Shown: positions 11,187-24,433, numbered from the stretch's first letter. The stretch: 64,000 nt of DNA from Rhodocollybia butyracea (GCA_015501585.1 JADNRY010000176.1:1-64000), one strand, 5' to 3'. The notes: generated by a model not told the origin, from the letters alone. Program-made: numbers and translations.

Positions 11187-12628
11187 CTACACTCCCTTAT
11201 TTTGACCTCTTCCATGCTTGCCCATGCCCCTTCCCCTAGCTGTCTTATTCTTGCCCCTTCCCCTAGCTGTTGTACCCTGTCCAGTTCCCTGAAGCTGCGG
11301 CTCTGCCACCTCTTTAGGCATCTCAGCAACAAAATCTAAGGCATCCCATGAGTCACAGCACTTGATTCCAGCTGTCAGAGACTGTTGCCGCGCACTAGGT
11401 TGAGGATTTCTTCTCAAGTTATAATGTGGCAATGGGGAATAGTTCACATCTTCGGTATGGCTTTTTGGCTGTATATTTGGTGGATACTTTGGGGGACCAT
11501 GAGTGATTTGGGTTGCGGGTGTTGTACTGAGCCCCGCTTGAGCGCCGGTCATTGAAAATACATCATCTGTTGTCCCTTTCAACCAAATATAATCAAAGCC
11601 ATCCGGATGATGGGCTGTAATGGGCTGCATGCCCTGGGGAAATAATATTAAATCCTCAGAGGTTAAAACATGCCTCATCCCAATATGATGTTGGTATACA
11701 TCAATTGCAAATGGAGGAAGAAGTCTATTGATAGATCCTTGGGAGGCAGCCAAGGCACTTTCGGGGAGAGAGAGATGTCTCTGAAGATACCCATAATGCG
11801 GTGAAGTAGGAAGCTGAGACTCCAACTCCTTTGAACTGTATCTCCTTGCAAGGTGATAAATCTGGCCATCCTCACGGGATATTTTCCCAAAATATACTCT
11901 AATGACAACTAAGTCAAATAGAACTTTAATCATGGGGAGGCCAGACAAAGCACCTCCAATGAGGTCTGCAATAAGTGTCCCATTGACTTCCGGACCCAAA
12001 CCTGCAGATGCTTCTTCTGCATGACTGTTACCTGCAGGAAGTAAATCATATTGGAAGCATTCATCTTTGAATGAATCTAACATGGTCTTGGAGTTGCGGT
12101 GGGACCAGCGTGCAAAAAGATCGATTATTGGGTGCACAGTCTGAGACTCTGAACCAGAAATAATATCTAAGATTCTGTTCCTTGCTTCCTGAAGTGCTTG
12201 GGTAACCTCTGGATTCTCATACCCATTCGGAGTATCAACCGCATTAGATGTTAACTGGATTGGCCACTTAATTGAGCCATAATTTCCCTTTGATAATATT
12301 AAAACACAACCAAAATGATGCCAACTAAACATACCTGTGCTATAACAGTACCTTCTTCAAAAGCTTTCTGAACTGACCCAATGTCAAGCTCTATGGTTGA
12401 TGCAGAGGGAACATCATTAGCTGAGTAGCAATTTCCGTTGTACCACTCTACAGTGAAGACCAAAGCTGAAGGATTCCAAGACAAGACTCTGGCTGCATAA
12501 TATTTAGATGAGGAAGTGCTGTTTGTCCTCATCATTACAAACTGGTTGAGCAGTCGGATAAACTGCTGGGTGAGCATTTAAAGTGGGCGGGATACCAAAA
12601 TTATGTGGCGGATAAGGTACTGGAGCGC
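11187..12628 (-). pseudogene. Gene with Tudor/chromo-like module and RGRG tail, 3' part
   Basis: The minus-strand frame continues across the LTR element from 19526-19472 (PPPAALAAAHPG) into 12628 (APVPYPPHNFG): removing the insert and one copy of GCGC restores an open Pro/Ala-rich exon. Next comes a module SKYYAARVLSWNP...VEWYNGN, then an intron at 12334-12288 (GTATG...AAAG), then exon 12287-11187. The module resembles that in the Mutator-like protein at 46486-46696, with the intron at the equivalent place. The C-terminal exon carries SVYPEVTQALQEA-type helices (starting GNYGSIKWP) and ends with repeated ARGRGKNK / ARGRGMGK motifs, an RGG-like RNA- or DNA-binding tail. The frame between the Pro-rich part and the module (12545-12500) is not continuous, so an intron or a frameshift lies there. 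Function unknown; possibly transposon-derived. Confidence 0.45.
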
Positions 12629-13703
12629 TGATACGGCCCAGAATTGTTTGGGCATAAACATGCAGTATATGCGTGTTTTTGGCACCAAGTCATGCTGTAT
12701 TAAAGATATGCACTGTACGAAGTATTCTAGAATCCGCCGTTACCGCGCGGCATCATTAAAAGACACAGATGTTAATTGTTGATGACATCAAAACTGAGTC
12801 TCGGCAACAGAACACAGTTGTAATCAATGATAGTGCAAAGAATACTGAAACCCACTACAAATATGACTTATATTCAGACTATTGAAGCGATCCAAAGGTA
12901 TCTTATTACAACTAGAAGACTACTAGACAGAAGCAACAGGTATCAACGTTAAACGGTCCAAACGAGACTTCCCATCAGAAATTGATGTGAGGAGATTAAT
13001 ACATCGCCGACCCCGAGGAGATTGATGCGAGGAGATTGATGTGCCGAGGTTCCGGGATCATTCCAAGATCATGCCGCGGCGTCCCGCAGATTTAAGACAG
13101 CGCGTGAAATAAATATTTCATGCGCTATTTATTGAATAATAAGAGCATATGTACTCCCGCACAACCCGTATGGTGTATTTTACACTGTGATATTGAGATA
13201 CAGTATATAAGAAGGTGTCCCCCACGAAATAGAGGCAAGCAATTTTCGCCCCCCATTCCTGTTACAGGGTTGGTGTGGTTGGTTTGTGTCTTCTAGTGAC
13301 AAGTGCACATTAAACAAGAGTACAAGTTAAATGAAATAAGAAAGTATAAAGAAAGAAAACCAAAGTCCTCAGTAACTACCTTATGCTCCAGAAAGTTAAT
13401 AGCAGTGAGAGTGTTGTGAGTAGCGCATACTCTCTCTGTCAATTGTACTTTTAGTGTAAAGTCTAAGTTCAGGCAATTGAAAGATAAAGATTAAAGCATG
13501 CCCGAGTTTGTTAGAATCTCGAGACAGAAAATCTATCACAACCTTGTAAATATGATGCAGATGTATGTACTTGCAATAAGAATTCTGACTTGTTCAATGA
13601 TAACCCCCTTGAACTCATGTTAATCTTTGGTGTGTGTTGGTGTTGGTGTGAGGTATTCAGCTTCATAGTAGCATTTTATGCATAGCCCAGAGTCAGCATA
13701 TCA
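12629..13703 (+). repeat. Left LTR of the LARD-like element
   Basis: 1075-bp long terminal repeat. It contains a TATATAAG box at about 13204-13211 some 45 bp before a C-rich stretch (GTGTCCCCCACG), a plausible promoter and start region, and short internal repeats of GAGGAGATTGATG around 12990-13040. Confidence 0.88.
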
Positions 13704-16700
13704 TATGGAGCCCACCGCGAGGGGGTTTCAAATCAGAAAACAGTTGCATTTGCTTCATTTGCATCTACCCAAAAGCAACGACAAGTTCATCTTGGACTTG
13801 TCTGATATTGCAGAACTTGATTGAACCTTGGATTGAACATGCTTGAAGCTGTTTATATTGCTTCAGAATTAGTTGCGTTAACGCAGTTCATCTCATTACT
13901 GTGTTATATCATTCTCTTTTGTTGCATACATTGAGCATACAACCTTGCTTGCCATTGAGGTTCATCACCTTACAAATGGCTCCACCTCCTCCACATTGAA
14001 TGCTTTTTGAACTCAAAGCCTTCAACCCCATTCATACCCGGGTTGCCGGTAGATACTCTGCTTGGCTCCCGCTCACTCAGAAATTATAAAGTTGAAGTGA
14101 CATGTCTTCAGTCCACATTTCGGAGTCGTACCGCTTTGAATACCATCTCCTATAACAAATAGAAAAGTCACACCTGACAAGAAAAACATTTGAATAAAGT
14201 AGAAAAGACAAAAACACTCAGAAAATGTTGAAAATATGAAAAGAATATCTTGTTCTTGCTCTTGCACTTTGAAAATTTGAGGACTTCAACAGTCCTAACC
14301 TTGTATCAATTCCAGAGCGCAACCTCCCGGAATCAATTGTATGAGAAAATCTGACAGCCTTGCAATGCAACTTATATCTGTAAAAGTTGTGCAGGAACTG
14401 TTATAAAAGAAAAACAGTCCTAATGGACATGAAAAATAATTGATAGCTGTATAAATCATGATAAAAATCGAGATAAATTCAGAAAGCTCCGAAAAACATT
14501 CAGAAACTTCAAAACACTCCTTTAATTTATAAGACCCCTGACTCTGGTGCACTTGATGAAAATTATTAATGTCCTAGAATGGTGTTGTGCGCCCTTCTGG
14601 ATCTCTTTATTTATTGAAAGAAACCTAGCATTGCATGTCATCTAGAATGTAGAAACCAATTGCCAAGGACGCGGAACCAAGGTCATACCCAGTGAACCTC
14701 CTAAGCAATTCAGAGTTAACGGAAAAGTTAGAACTCATCACAGGATATTTGACTGAAGTGTTCAGTGTTTGTACTTGCTGGGAGGAAGCCAGCGAGACTT
14801 GAATGGAATATTGAAGACCATGGAAGTGTTTTAAAGACACTTTAGTTCAATAGGCCCCGCATTGACACATTCAGCACTTTATCCTTGAAAGAAGCATAAA
14901 TACCAGTCAGAAAAATGTTCAGATAAATCTGTGATGGAAGAATACACAGTGGTGAAAGTGCCAGGTTGCTGCCTGAACTTTGAAGTCTTGTAAAGAAGAT
15001 ATCCAAGATGTGTTACTAGCTTGGTCAACAATCTACTTAGTTATCTTATGAGCTCAAGACAGACGTTGGAGATAATTTTCAATAGATTGAACAGCCGATG
15101 TGCCAAGATTGAGCAGTGGAAAACAGAAGAAGACCCTGTTGAGTTGTGGACAAGTCCATCACAAGAGCGTGAATTGGAAGTGAACTCAATGAAAATTTGA
15201 ACTCCAAGGATGACAGATGACTTAGTAGTAACAACAAGAAGCTAAGACTGAACAAAGAAATGACTATACTAGAGAGCCTTGTCATATGACAACACTTGCA
15301 AAGCCTAAGAGGTGTTGAAATAACTCAGAAATTGCCTCAGATGTGTAATATGTTGTCAACCAAAACATTTGGGTCATCATGGGACTTAGCAGAAGTTAGA
15401 ACAGGAATGCTGTTCACAATTGTATGAAAATTACTTCTTCAAGTTGGTCACCCTTTTAATCAAAGAGTGTTCAGTTCAAGCAAGACTATGCCCAACTATG
15501 ATGCACTGAGGCTTATTGATGACAGAAGAAATCAGTTGCTCACAGATCAAGTCAGAGCAACTAGAAATCAAACGCAAACCTGAAACATATTTAGGTTTAC
15601 CCTAGCAGAACAATAGACTCTGTAATGCATTGCCAATCATGTGACACAAAGAAATCACGTCCAGTATTTGAAGAGTTTTATGACGTTGAAATCAGATGAA
15701 GATAAAAAAATGAAGAATGCTGATATGCCCCGCAGCTTTTTGAGTCTAAACTAGACTTAAGGATCACTGCTGGACAGTCCTTGCATGATATGTACTAGTG
15801 TTCACACCACTTGAAGGCGGTCACCCAGTGCTGTGCTCACCAACCCCAAATTGGGCAAGCTCACACAACACCTGTACTGCCTCATCTTGGTGTGCGCGAT
15901 GGCCTAACATTGATATGAAAGCATCGGCCATTTCAGCCTAGACTCTGAACTTGATATATTTGATTTGATTGAAACTACCTCACCAGGAGGCCGTTTTATA
16001 TGAAACATTCAATGTTGTGGATTGTTCAGACGATTCTAACATTGTTTGAATGATAATACCTTATTAAGGGTACAAGACTTAGAATATGCAAAAGGGCAAT
16101 CTGGGGCAAGAAATAAGATGTACCAGAGAGCATGATGCACTAGAACAAACGAGAGCAGTGCATAAGCATCCGACGGCATCGAAATACCGATACCCAGAGT
16201 ATTTCTCCGGTCCCAGAACAAACATGGTTCCATCAGTTGCTGGGATAAATGCCTCATTTTGAAATTATTCCATAGTATGATGATACAGGGCAGGAGTATG
16301 GGTCAAACCGAGTCCAAAGAGGTCTCGTAGACGTCCCCTGACCTCCCGCCCTATATTCCATGTTTCCCCCGACGATAGAGACAAGGTTTGAGTAGGTACT
16401 AGGAGGAGACATACCTATATTTCTATAGATGTGCTTGTACCTCAGTGCCCATCAATCAGAGACCTTAGAAAATTTAGCAACCCTCGAAACGAGTTTATAC
16501 AAGCTAGAAATACGGTAAAACGTCCCGATACCGGGTGGCTTTCCAATGCTCCGGCACAGGACTGAGATCAGTCCCTCATGGCAGTATTTCAAAGATTAGA
16601 ATGAAACTTGATGTTGCAGGGCTTGGATGACAATTATCAAGGCGAGAATAGCTGAGATACATCCTTATACAAGTTATCCCTGACCTATGGAGCCTGTGGA

Positions 16701-18396
16701 CTACTGGTTCACACTTACTTACAGTCATGAGTCACTGTAAGTACTGGCAATTAAGAATGAATGAAAAAGGACATACAAAGAAGTCAAGATTGAACATTTA
16801 TGATCTGAAATGGAACTGAATAGAGTGAAGAAGCAACCTTTGTCTTCTGCCAACACACCCATAGTTAACCTTATCAATGCATATTAGCAAGAATAGAAAG
16901 CTAAATTGAATTCTTGATACTGATCAGAATACTGAGCTCACAGTCACGTCTGAGTGATATAGCCAAGTGATTCCCAAGAAATAGTAATTTGAGGACCATG
17001 AGCGGAATATCCACTTGTGAAAGGCATTTTGTCTAGAAATTTGAAGGATCAAATGATGTTTTTAAAGAAGCCACCACTGCATGAAAAAAATTAACCTGGA
17101 TCCCTGTTTTGAGTTTTGAAATACCCAGAAGTGTTAATGACAAGTAGGACAGAAGTGCACTATTTATCACAGAGTAGCATCTATTAGAGCTAATGTCTTA
17201 TGAACTGAGGACAGTTCATATTTAGTATGGGGGAGACAATGTCAGATCGACTCAGATGATATTCCCTGAAACTCATTTTGCTCTAAATGATCTGTAGAAT
17301 GAGGACATGTGTAGCACTTTGTACAACTTTGCAAGACTTTGTACTATGTGGTTCCATTGACCTAGAAACTTCTCTGCCTCAGAACATTGTTTCAGTATGA
17401 AGACTTGCCTATTCAGCAAGTACTGAAGAAAATATGTCAGTTTCACTGGTATATCATTAGAACTGGAGAGCATTCCACTGAGCATTCACAGATAAATGAA
17501 GAATAAATAAGAGAGGCTCATGGTACTGCATGGACCACTCTGGATGAAGTCTAGATGACCCATACTTTCTATCCTGACAACTTGAATGAATGAACAAGAT
17601 AGCATGGAACATTAGAAAGCATATACAAAGTAAGGAGCTAGAACATGTTGTCTTTGCATCCTGCATGATAGGAGAAGCCTGAAGGGAACCTCTGTAGTGT
17701 TAGACCATGCCTCAAGGGCTTGCTTAGATTGCAACATAGATTTGAGAGTAGCCTTGAATTGACAAGGAGCTCAGTCCTAAAAGAAGAGATTAGGGACTTG
17801 ACATTGGCCATAACAGAACACCTAGCTGAGGGTTGAGTACACTATGGTGAAGTAAACAGTAAACTGCATACACCAAACTGGCAGAAGTGTAGTCAGATGG
17901 AGTTCTAGACACCTGTTTTGGCATTGAATGAATAAATATTTAGAGAGCTAGAACAAAAGCATGGCTGAGAAAAACCAATACTTCTAATTTGGTGCAGGCG
18001 CCATGTTTGCATAGATCCAAGTCAGTGCAGCATAACTTAGCCTGAAATAGTTGACATAACAAGACAAGAGCGCTGATCCTGACACAAGTGATTCATGAAT
18101 GATAGAAAAAGAGAGAGTAATATGATGATTGATCTTGAAGCACAATTGAGTAAACAATTTTATAACGGGGTTATCACTGATAATGCTTAACCTGTGAAAA
18201 GAACAATATTGAAATGACTTAATCCATATAAGCAAGAAGATGAAAGTTGTTGATAAGAAACTGTATTGGATGCAGCAATGAGAATAACATATCTGATGAA
18301 GTCAGTTGTCTATCCATTGTATAGTGCAGGTCTGTGCAGCCCCAGAAGCCTTGAAGTTTAATGAACTGAGGACAGTTCATGTTAAGAAAGGGGGGA
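13704..18396 (+). other. Non-coding interior of the LARD-like element
   Basis: 4.7 kb with only short chance frames. A 20-nt imperfect palindrome (ATGAACTG...CAGTTCAT) occurs twice, at 17200-17219 and 18361-18380, each time followed closely by a G-rich purine tract. The second copy leads into the 3' polypurine tract; the first may mark an internal one. Confidence 0.6.
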
Positions 18397-19471
18397 TGAT
18401 ACGGCCCAGAATTGTTTGGGCATAAACATGCAGTATATGCGTGTTTTTGGCACCAAGTCATGCTGTATTAAAGATATGCACTGTACGAAGTATTCTAGAA
18501 TCCGCCGTTACCGCGCGGCATCATTAAAAGACACAGATGTTAATTGTTGATGACATCAAAACTGAGTCTCGGCAACAGAACACAGTTGTAATCAATGATA
18601 GTGCAAAGAATACTGAAACCCACTACAAATATGACTTATATTCAGACTATTGAAGCGATCCAAAGGTATCTTATTACAACTAGAAGACTACTAGACAGAA
18701 GCAACAGGTATCAACGTTAAACGGTCCAAACGAGACTTCCCATCAGAAATTGATGTGAGGAGATTAATACATCGCCGACCCCGAGGAGATTGATGCGAGG
18801 AGATTGATGTGCCGAGGTTCCGGGATCATTCCAAGATCATGCCGCGGCGTCCCGCAGATTTAAGACAGCGCGTGAAATAAATATTTCATGCGCTATTTAT
18901 TGAATAATAAGAGCATATGTACTCCCGCACAACCCGTATGGTGTATTTTACACTGTGATATTGAGATACAGTATATAAGAAGGTGTCCCCCACGAAATAG
19001 AGGCAAGCACTTTCCGCCCCCCATTCCTGTTACAGGGTTGGTGTGGTTGGTTTGTGTCTTCTAGTGACAAGTGCACATTAAACAAGAGTACAAGTTAAAT
19101 GAAATAAGAAAGTATAAAGAAAGAAAACCAAAGTCCTCAGTAACTACCTTATGCTCCAGAAAGTTAATAGCAGTGAGAGTGTTGTGAGTAGCGCATACTC
19201 TCTCTGTCAATTGTACTTTTAGTGTAAAGTCTAAGTTCAGGCAATTGAAAGATAAAGATTAAAGCATGCCCGAGTTTGTTAGAATCTCGAGACAGAAAAT
19301 CTATCACAACCTTGTAAATATGATGCAGATGTATGTACTTGCAATAAGAATTCTGACTTGTTCAATGATAACCCCCTTGAACTCATGTTAATCTTTGGTG
19401 TGTGTTGGTGTTGGTGTGAGGTATTCAGCTTCATAGTAGCATTTTATGCATAGCCCAGAGTCAGCATATCA
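18397..19471 (+). repeat. Right LTR of the LARD-like element
   Basis: 1075-bp copy of the left LTR, same length and almost the same sequence; the visible differences are two bases near 19010-19014. Directly preceded by the polypurine tract and followed by the GCGC duplication. Confidence 0.88.
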
Positions 19472-19526
19472 GCGCCCGGGTGCGCCGCGGCAAGGGCTGC
19501 CGGAGGTGGAGCCAATATGCCTGGAT
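19472..19526 (-). pseudogene. Pro/Ala-rich exon piece severed by the LARD-like element
   Basis: Reads YLPYPGILAPPPAALAAAHP on the minus strand after a possible acceptor (TGCTAG) and joins in frame to APVPYPPHN at 12628 once the insert is removed. Upstream exons of this gene should lie to the right of 19526 but were not resolved. Confidence 0.45.
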
Positions 19527-21463
19527 AAGGCAAGTACTAGCATACGACACGGGTGCCAAGAAGATATAATAAAAATCTAAGCTTGTGAACCCAGACGCAG
19601 TAGTAAACATACGCATAGGCTCGTAGCTTTCATAAGGAGAAATGGAAGGAAGAAGGTAAAGTATGTTTGCGAATGAAATTGGCGCGCACAAAGTCCAGAA
19701 GGCGTGGAACAGTGTCAGCCAATTCCAGTACACAAGGTGAGACAGGCCGGCCTACATCAGCTGTAAGGAAGCATGAGGATAAGACCCAAACACACCAAAA
19801 GGAGCCCAAGAGCAACGCTCGCTTGAGGGACAAATCCGAAGGTGACCGAAACACCACCAAAGGAGACTTGCGGAAGGCAGTAAGCTAGTAGCAAAATTGA
19901 GAGTAATCTGAGAAGATGACTGCTGATTGAGGCTACCAGGCTCCCTCCTGAAGTGGAGAAATCTATAACAAGGTTACCAGATGAAGTCCTAATGAAAAGA
20001 GTTTGTCAGTATCAGTGCCCACTGAATGTAGTAAATTCAGTTGACACAAGTACAAGAGGTGTGGACAAATGAAGTCCAGAAGGAATGGAAGCAAAGGTGT
20101 ACTAGACAAAATCTAGTGAAGAAAGTTGGCCAAATGAGTTTCAGAAGACCCAATGGCAAGAGGAGGCATAATAAACAAGGTGGCTGAAGGGTATGCAAAG
20201 CCCAACAGTGAGAGGTAGCATATAAGGCGACTGAAGAGTTAGCGAAGCTCAACAATGAGGAGGGATGGCTGAACAGGTCTAAGAGAGCTCAACAATGAAG
20301 AGAGGTGGCTGATTGAGTCTCAAAGAACCTGACAGCAAGAGGTGGCATAGGTTGAGGTGACTGCTGGGTATGCGAAGCCCAGCAGTGAGAAAAGAGGGAA
20401 TGGTAAATGGACACCCTGTCCAAATGAATGAAGAGAAACTAAGCCAGTGAGAAGTCTAGATGGCCCAGAAGAGCTGAACAGAGTGAGAGGTAATTGACTG
20501 GATTACAACTAACCCAGGCTAGCTAATCCAGCCAATGAGAGGTGGCCAGCCAAAAAGGCCACCCAGACATTCAGACTGACAAGTAAAGTTTGAATATGAA
20601 ACTAAATAACACAAACAGATCCTCTGCTGTAGACTAAGGATGACAGTCAATGTAGGAGAATTGTAGGAGGATCTGAAAGTACAACTGGTACTAAAACCCA
20701 AAGCGGTTCAACTAGGTTGAAGGAGCGAGAAAGGACAAGGGATATGGGTTCATAGATCTCACAAGTAAATACTGCCCATATTCAAGTCTTTAGCGGAGTT
20801 GCTACACTGGTATCCATTTGGAAGATGTCTCAATCTTTATGGCCATAGGAGATGAAAGAATAGCATTAAAAACCATAAGATATGATTGAGAAGACTACAA
20901 AGAGTCTGAGCAAAGGAAAGAGGACCGTAGCAACCTACGACATGAGTGCAGCAACGAGAGAGATAAACTCTCTCAAGCGCACGCGTCACTGCGCTTATTC
21001 TACCGCACCGTGCGGACCGAACAAGTGAGTGACTCTGTGTCTTCTGCTGGCCGTGGCTTGCCTTATCTTACACTTAGGCTAGCCGTACACAAGTGTACGT
21101 AGCTTCAGCTGGCAATTATTGGCACTATTTGTCCTGTGCCAAGGGAGAAGATTAACGAGCCAGTTAAGCATTTTGAGTGAGGTAATGGAGTGAGTAGAAG
21201 TGGGAGAAATGATGTCGATTAGCGAGTTTCAACTCGCCTAATGTGAACTGATACGCATCACAATTGTGCGATCATACGCATCGGGCTGTACACTGTTCAC
21301 AAATTATTGATCAAAAATATGAGGCATGCAAATTTTCAGTGTGCACACCGAAAATCAGTAATCTATATGTAGATTAGATGATTTAGAACCAACTGCGCAA
21401 AATACAAGTACCAAGAATCTCGTTATGTTTGCGGAACATTTCGAAAGTGAAGCCATCAACTTT
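19527..21463. other. No recognised gene; degenerate tandem units
   Basis: Between about 20100 and 20420 a loose unit of some 50-60 bp recurs, with phrases such as GGTGGCTGA, GCGAAGCCCAGCAGTGAGA and GCTCAACAATGA. The rest shows only short frames. It may be the decayed interior of an older retroelement. Confidence 0.4.
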
Positions 21464-22045
21464 TGACCTTATTTTTCAAACTCCGCTACCTTATTTGAAT
21501 TGAAATTACAAGTGCGCTACCTTAAAGGAAATCCCACCGTCTACGAACATGCTCAAGCATTATTTCAAGGACTATCAAGTGCCGATGAGTATTCTGAGAT
21601 GTATGTTAAGTATATATGTCCAAGCGATCCTTTTAAACCATTATTTCGGCTAATAAGATTGACGTATTGGCCAACACAGTATGGCAGGCTTGTATCATTA
21701 TGACAAGCCCTATTGGGAGCAAACTGGGCCCTTAGTATTCTAGCAAGACTCAGAACTTGGCCAAAATGGTATGGTCTATGTATGAATTAGCACTTAATAT
21801 TAGTATTGTACAAGTATACATGTTTATGGTGATTGTAATGTTGTATAGTGGATGCTGGTGAGCATTTGGAGCAAGCACGAGCTCTAAATCTATTGGTTTT
21901 ATGATAAGGTCTCATAAGGTAATAAGGGCAAATAAGGTAATTTGGTCGATAAGGCCCTTTAAGTACCTTAAAGGTAGATTAAGGTAGATTAAGGTAGTTT
22001 TAATACATAAGGTAGCGATAAGGTAGCGGAGTTTAAATAAGGTCA
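21464..22045. mobile_element. MITE-like element with inverted termini
   Basis: The left end TGACCTTATTTTTCAAACTC continues into CGCTACCTTA; the right end is the inverted counterpart (TAAGGTAGCGGAGTTTAAAT then AAGGTCA) with a 3-4 nt length difference. The 582-bp body has no long frame and is rich in AAGGTA/TACCTT repeats near the right end. No certain target duplication is seen, so the exact outer boundary may be off by a few bases. Confidence 0.55.
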
Positions 22046-24353
22046 GGTAAATTGTCACCCACTGCGCCTCTGGGGCGAGTGGCTTTAATATTACATTATT
22101 TGTTCATCCAGTACCTATCACCTCGCGCAATGCGTTCAGGTCTATTCTTCTAGCTTGCAACTTGGCTACTCCCGCGTTCGACAACCTGCCAGTTTTTTTG
22201 CTTTGGGACTGCCTGGTCAGGCCATCTACTGCACGCCACCAATCCTTGTTATCACTTGTTTTCGGTTCGGGGCCTGAGAACAGATATTAATGGGCACCCA
22301 TTTTCAATTCTTGTACTTCATAGGGCAATCTCTCACTGCACCAGTAGCTCTTGAGAAAGAAGATATCAATACATTCGGGCAGGTATGAAAAGGTCAAAGA
22401 GTAATTTACTAAACACCTTAAATGATTTACTTCAAGTACAAAGCACCATATATGATTGAACTCAACAAGCATATCCGGAAGCATACAGAACTGTTGTATA
22501 TTTATATACCGATTTTTTAGAATACAATTTTTGATGCACGAGTCAAAGGTCCCGACTTCTCAATAAGTCCCCAAACTGCCCCGAACGGCGTGATAGAAAA
22601 AGTCCCGAATGTTTGACTTGTACGCATCCTGGCTAAGCTGAAAAAGTTGGTAGTCTCTGATGCTTGAATGAAGCTGGTGTGGACTGTGATTTGAAGAGAA
22701 TAGAGAGTAGAGAAATCAAGAGACCTAGAAATTAGCAAAAGTAACAGGAACACAGCCGACAGAGATGAGTCCACCTGCAGAGCTTCAGTCAGTAATGGAG
22801 CCATGAGATGTAAAGTATCATTCTTACTCATGGCGTTGTCAGTACAGCAAACAGCTTGAGCAGAGCTACAACATCAGGAAAACTGCCCACAGGAAATATT
22901 TGCTAATTCCAACAAAGTTTACACAAATTGTTTGAAATTATCAAAATTTTGAAGATTTTGAAATTTTTGTAAATTTTTGTAATTCCACAGTCCCCTTGCA
23001 AATTTTGATAAGTTTCAATAAGTTTTATGCCTTTCTCCAATCTTTTGCCAATCCTCACAAGAATTATTGGATATTTTTAACAAATATAGTATATTTCAAA
23101 CATCATTTTTTCATATTTACCATCTTTGCATGAAACTTTCACCCAATTTTGTAATGCAGAACAAAATTCCATTATGATTCAAGTGTAGTTATCTCATAAT
23201 CAACTCATAATCTACACAAAAATAAAGTAACCAGTACTAAAGTACAGTACAGCGGGAGGTAATATGAATGCTAGCATAATAGAGTAGTAGTTTAGTGGAG
23301 GCAGTGGCAGTGGTAGACACAAAACAGAGCATCTTCAGAGCGGGAGCAGTGGGAAAAGACAGTCAACAATAGACATGTTCGATGTTCCTATGTCACTGTG
23401 ACTTCAATCAGAACAGAAAAAATATGTAAATACGTGTCACATACCAGTGGTCCATGCAGACAGTCGACTTACACCTGCTTCGTAAGCTCACCAGATAACA
23501 TGTTACACGACAATCCACAGATGTGCTGAAGGAAAAACTTCAAAGGATTATGTCAATATTCAGTGAATGTCGTGGCCAACGAAGAACTTACCTGAGTGTA
23601 TAAACAATTACTTTGTAGTCCTTACAAAAGCGTGTCAGAGGACGAACTTATGAATAGCCAACTGTAAAACATACCAAAGTGCAACGGTGTTGTCACTAGC
23701 TACTTCAAAAAAGATGAAGCAATGGTGACTGGTAAAACTGCAGGAGAATCATCAACATAAGTGGGAGAGCGAAACGAGCAAAAACAGGCGCCTGCCAGCG
23801 AAACTTTTAATGTCGCATCACGAGGTTTGAATCTTAAGGGCAGGGCCCGGCTGGCTTGACAACTTCTCGATTTTCTCGGGCCAGGAGCCGAGTCGTTAAC
23901 ACGTCAGCACATGTCGGCATCACCTTTAACACTGCCAGCTGTCTTTACTGCGCCCATGCCCCAGTGGGCCTCTCCCGTCTCGATGGATCCATAAAAGTTG
24001 AGTACTCTTTGACTTCTGCTTCTTTTTTCGTTGCTTATTCCAATATTTAGGCTTCTTGTGTTTCCTCTACAACTGTCCATCAAGCTCTGGAATTACATTG
24101 GCTGCTCGCAGCAGCTCGCTCAAGTTCTCATAATTCGGGTTCAGATTTAGGCTTATGATGACACACAAGATAAGTTCTCGCTCGCGGTCATTTCACCATG
24201 AGATGTGACCACTGACATTATAAGAATTTGAGAATATTTGCACGAAAGTTGTCAAAATTTGAGTTGAAAGCTTTCGTGATGTATTTAACCTGCTTCACAA
24301 TTACATGAATTATCAGAATTATCAAAATTTATGCAATTGTTCATATTTGTGTA
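22046..24353. other. AT-rich non-coding region
   Basis: No gene recognised. Runs such as GAAATTTTTGTAAATTTTTG near 22960 and again around 24240-24350 suggest decayed repeats. Confidence 0.45.
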
Positions 24354-24433
24354 AACTTAATTGACTTTTGAGTATTTTTGTAAACTTATTGAGAACTTAA
24401 TTGACTTTTGAGTATTTTTGGAAACTTATTGAG
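24354..24433. repeat. Two tandem copies of a 40-bp AT-rich unit
   Basis: Units at 24354-24393 and 24394-24433 (starting AACTTAATTGACTTTTGAG) differ by one base. They end directly at the 3' edge of the truncated hydrophobin frame. Confidence 0.8.

Larger units (their letters stand above)
12629..19471 (+). mobile_element. Large non-coding LTR retroelement (LARD-like)
   Basis: Two 1075-bp direct repeats (12629-13703 and 18397-19471) start TGATACGGCC and end CAGCATATCA. The host tetranucleotide GCGC is duplicated on both sides (12625-12628 and 19472-19475). A strong polypurine tract, GAAAGGGGGGA, abuts the right LTR at 18396, which sets the orientation as plus. A putative primer site begins just inside the left LTR (TGGAGCCCACC at about 13706). 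The 4693-bp interior holds no frame longer than about 90 codons on either strand and no gag, protease, RT or integrase motif. The LTRs differ at about two positions only (near 13242-13246 against the right copy), so it jumped recently although it codes for nothing. That is the profile of a LARD moved by proteins supplied in trans. Confidence 0.85.

Noticed and set aside
13704..18396. Hidden copia or gypsy polyprotein in the LARD interior
   Set aside because: Read on both strands for protease, YVDD-type RT, RNase H and integrase motifs without success; frames stay under about 90 codons.
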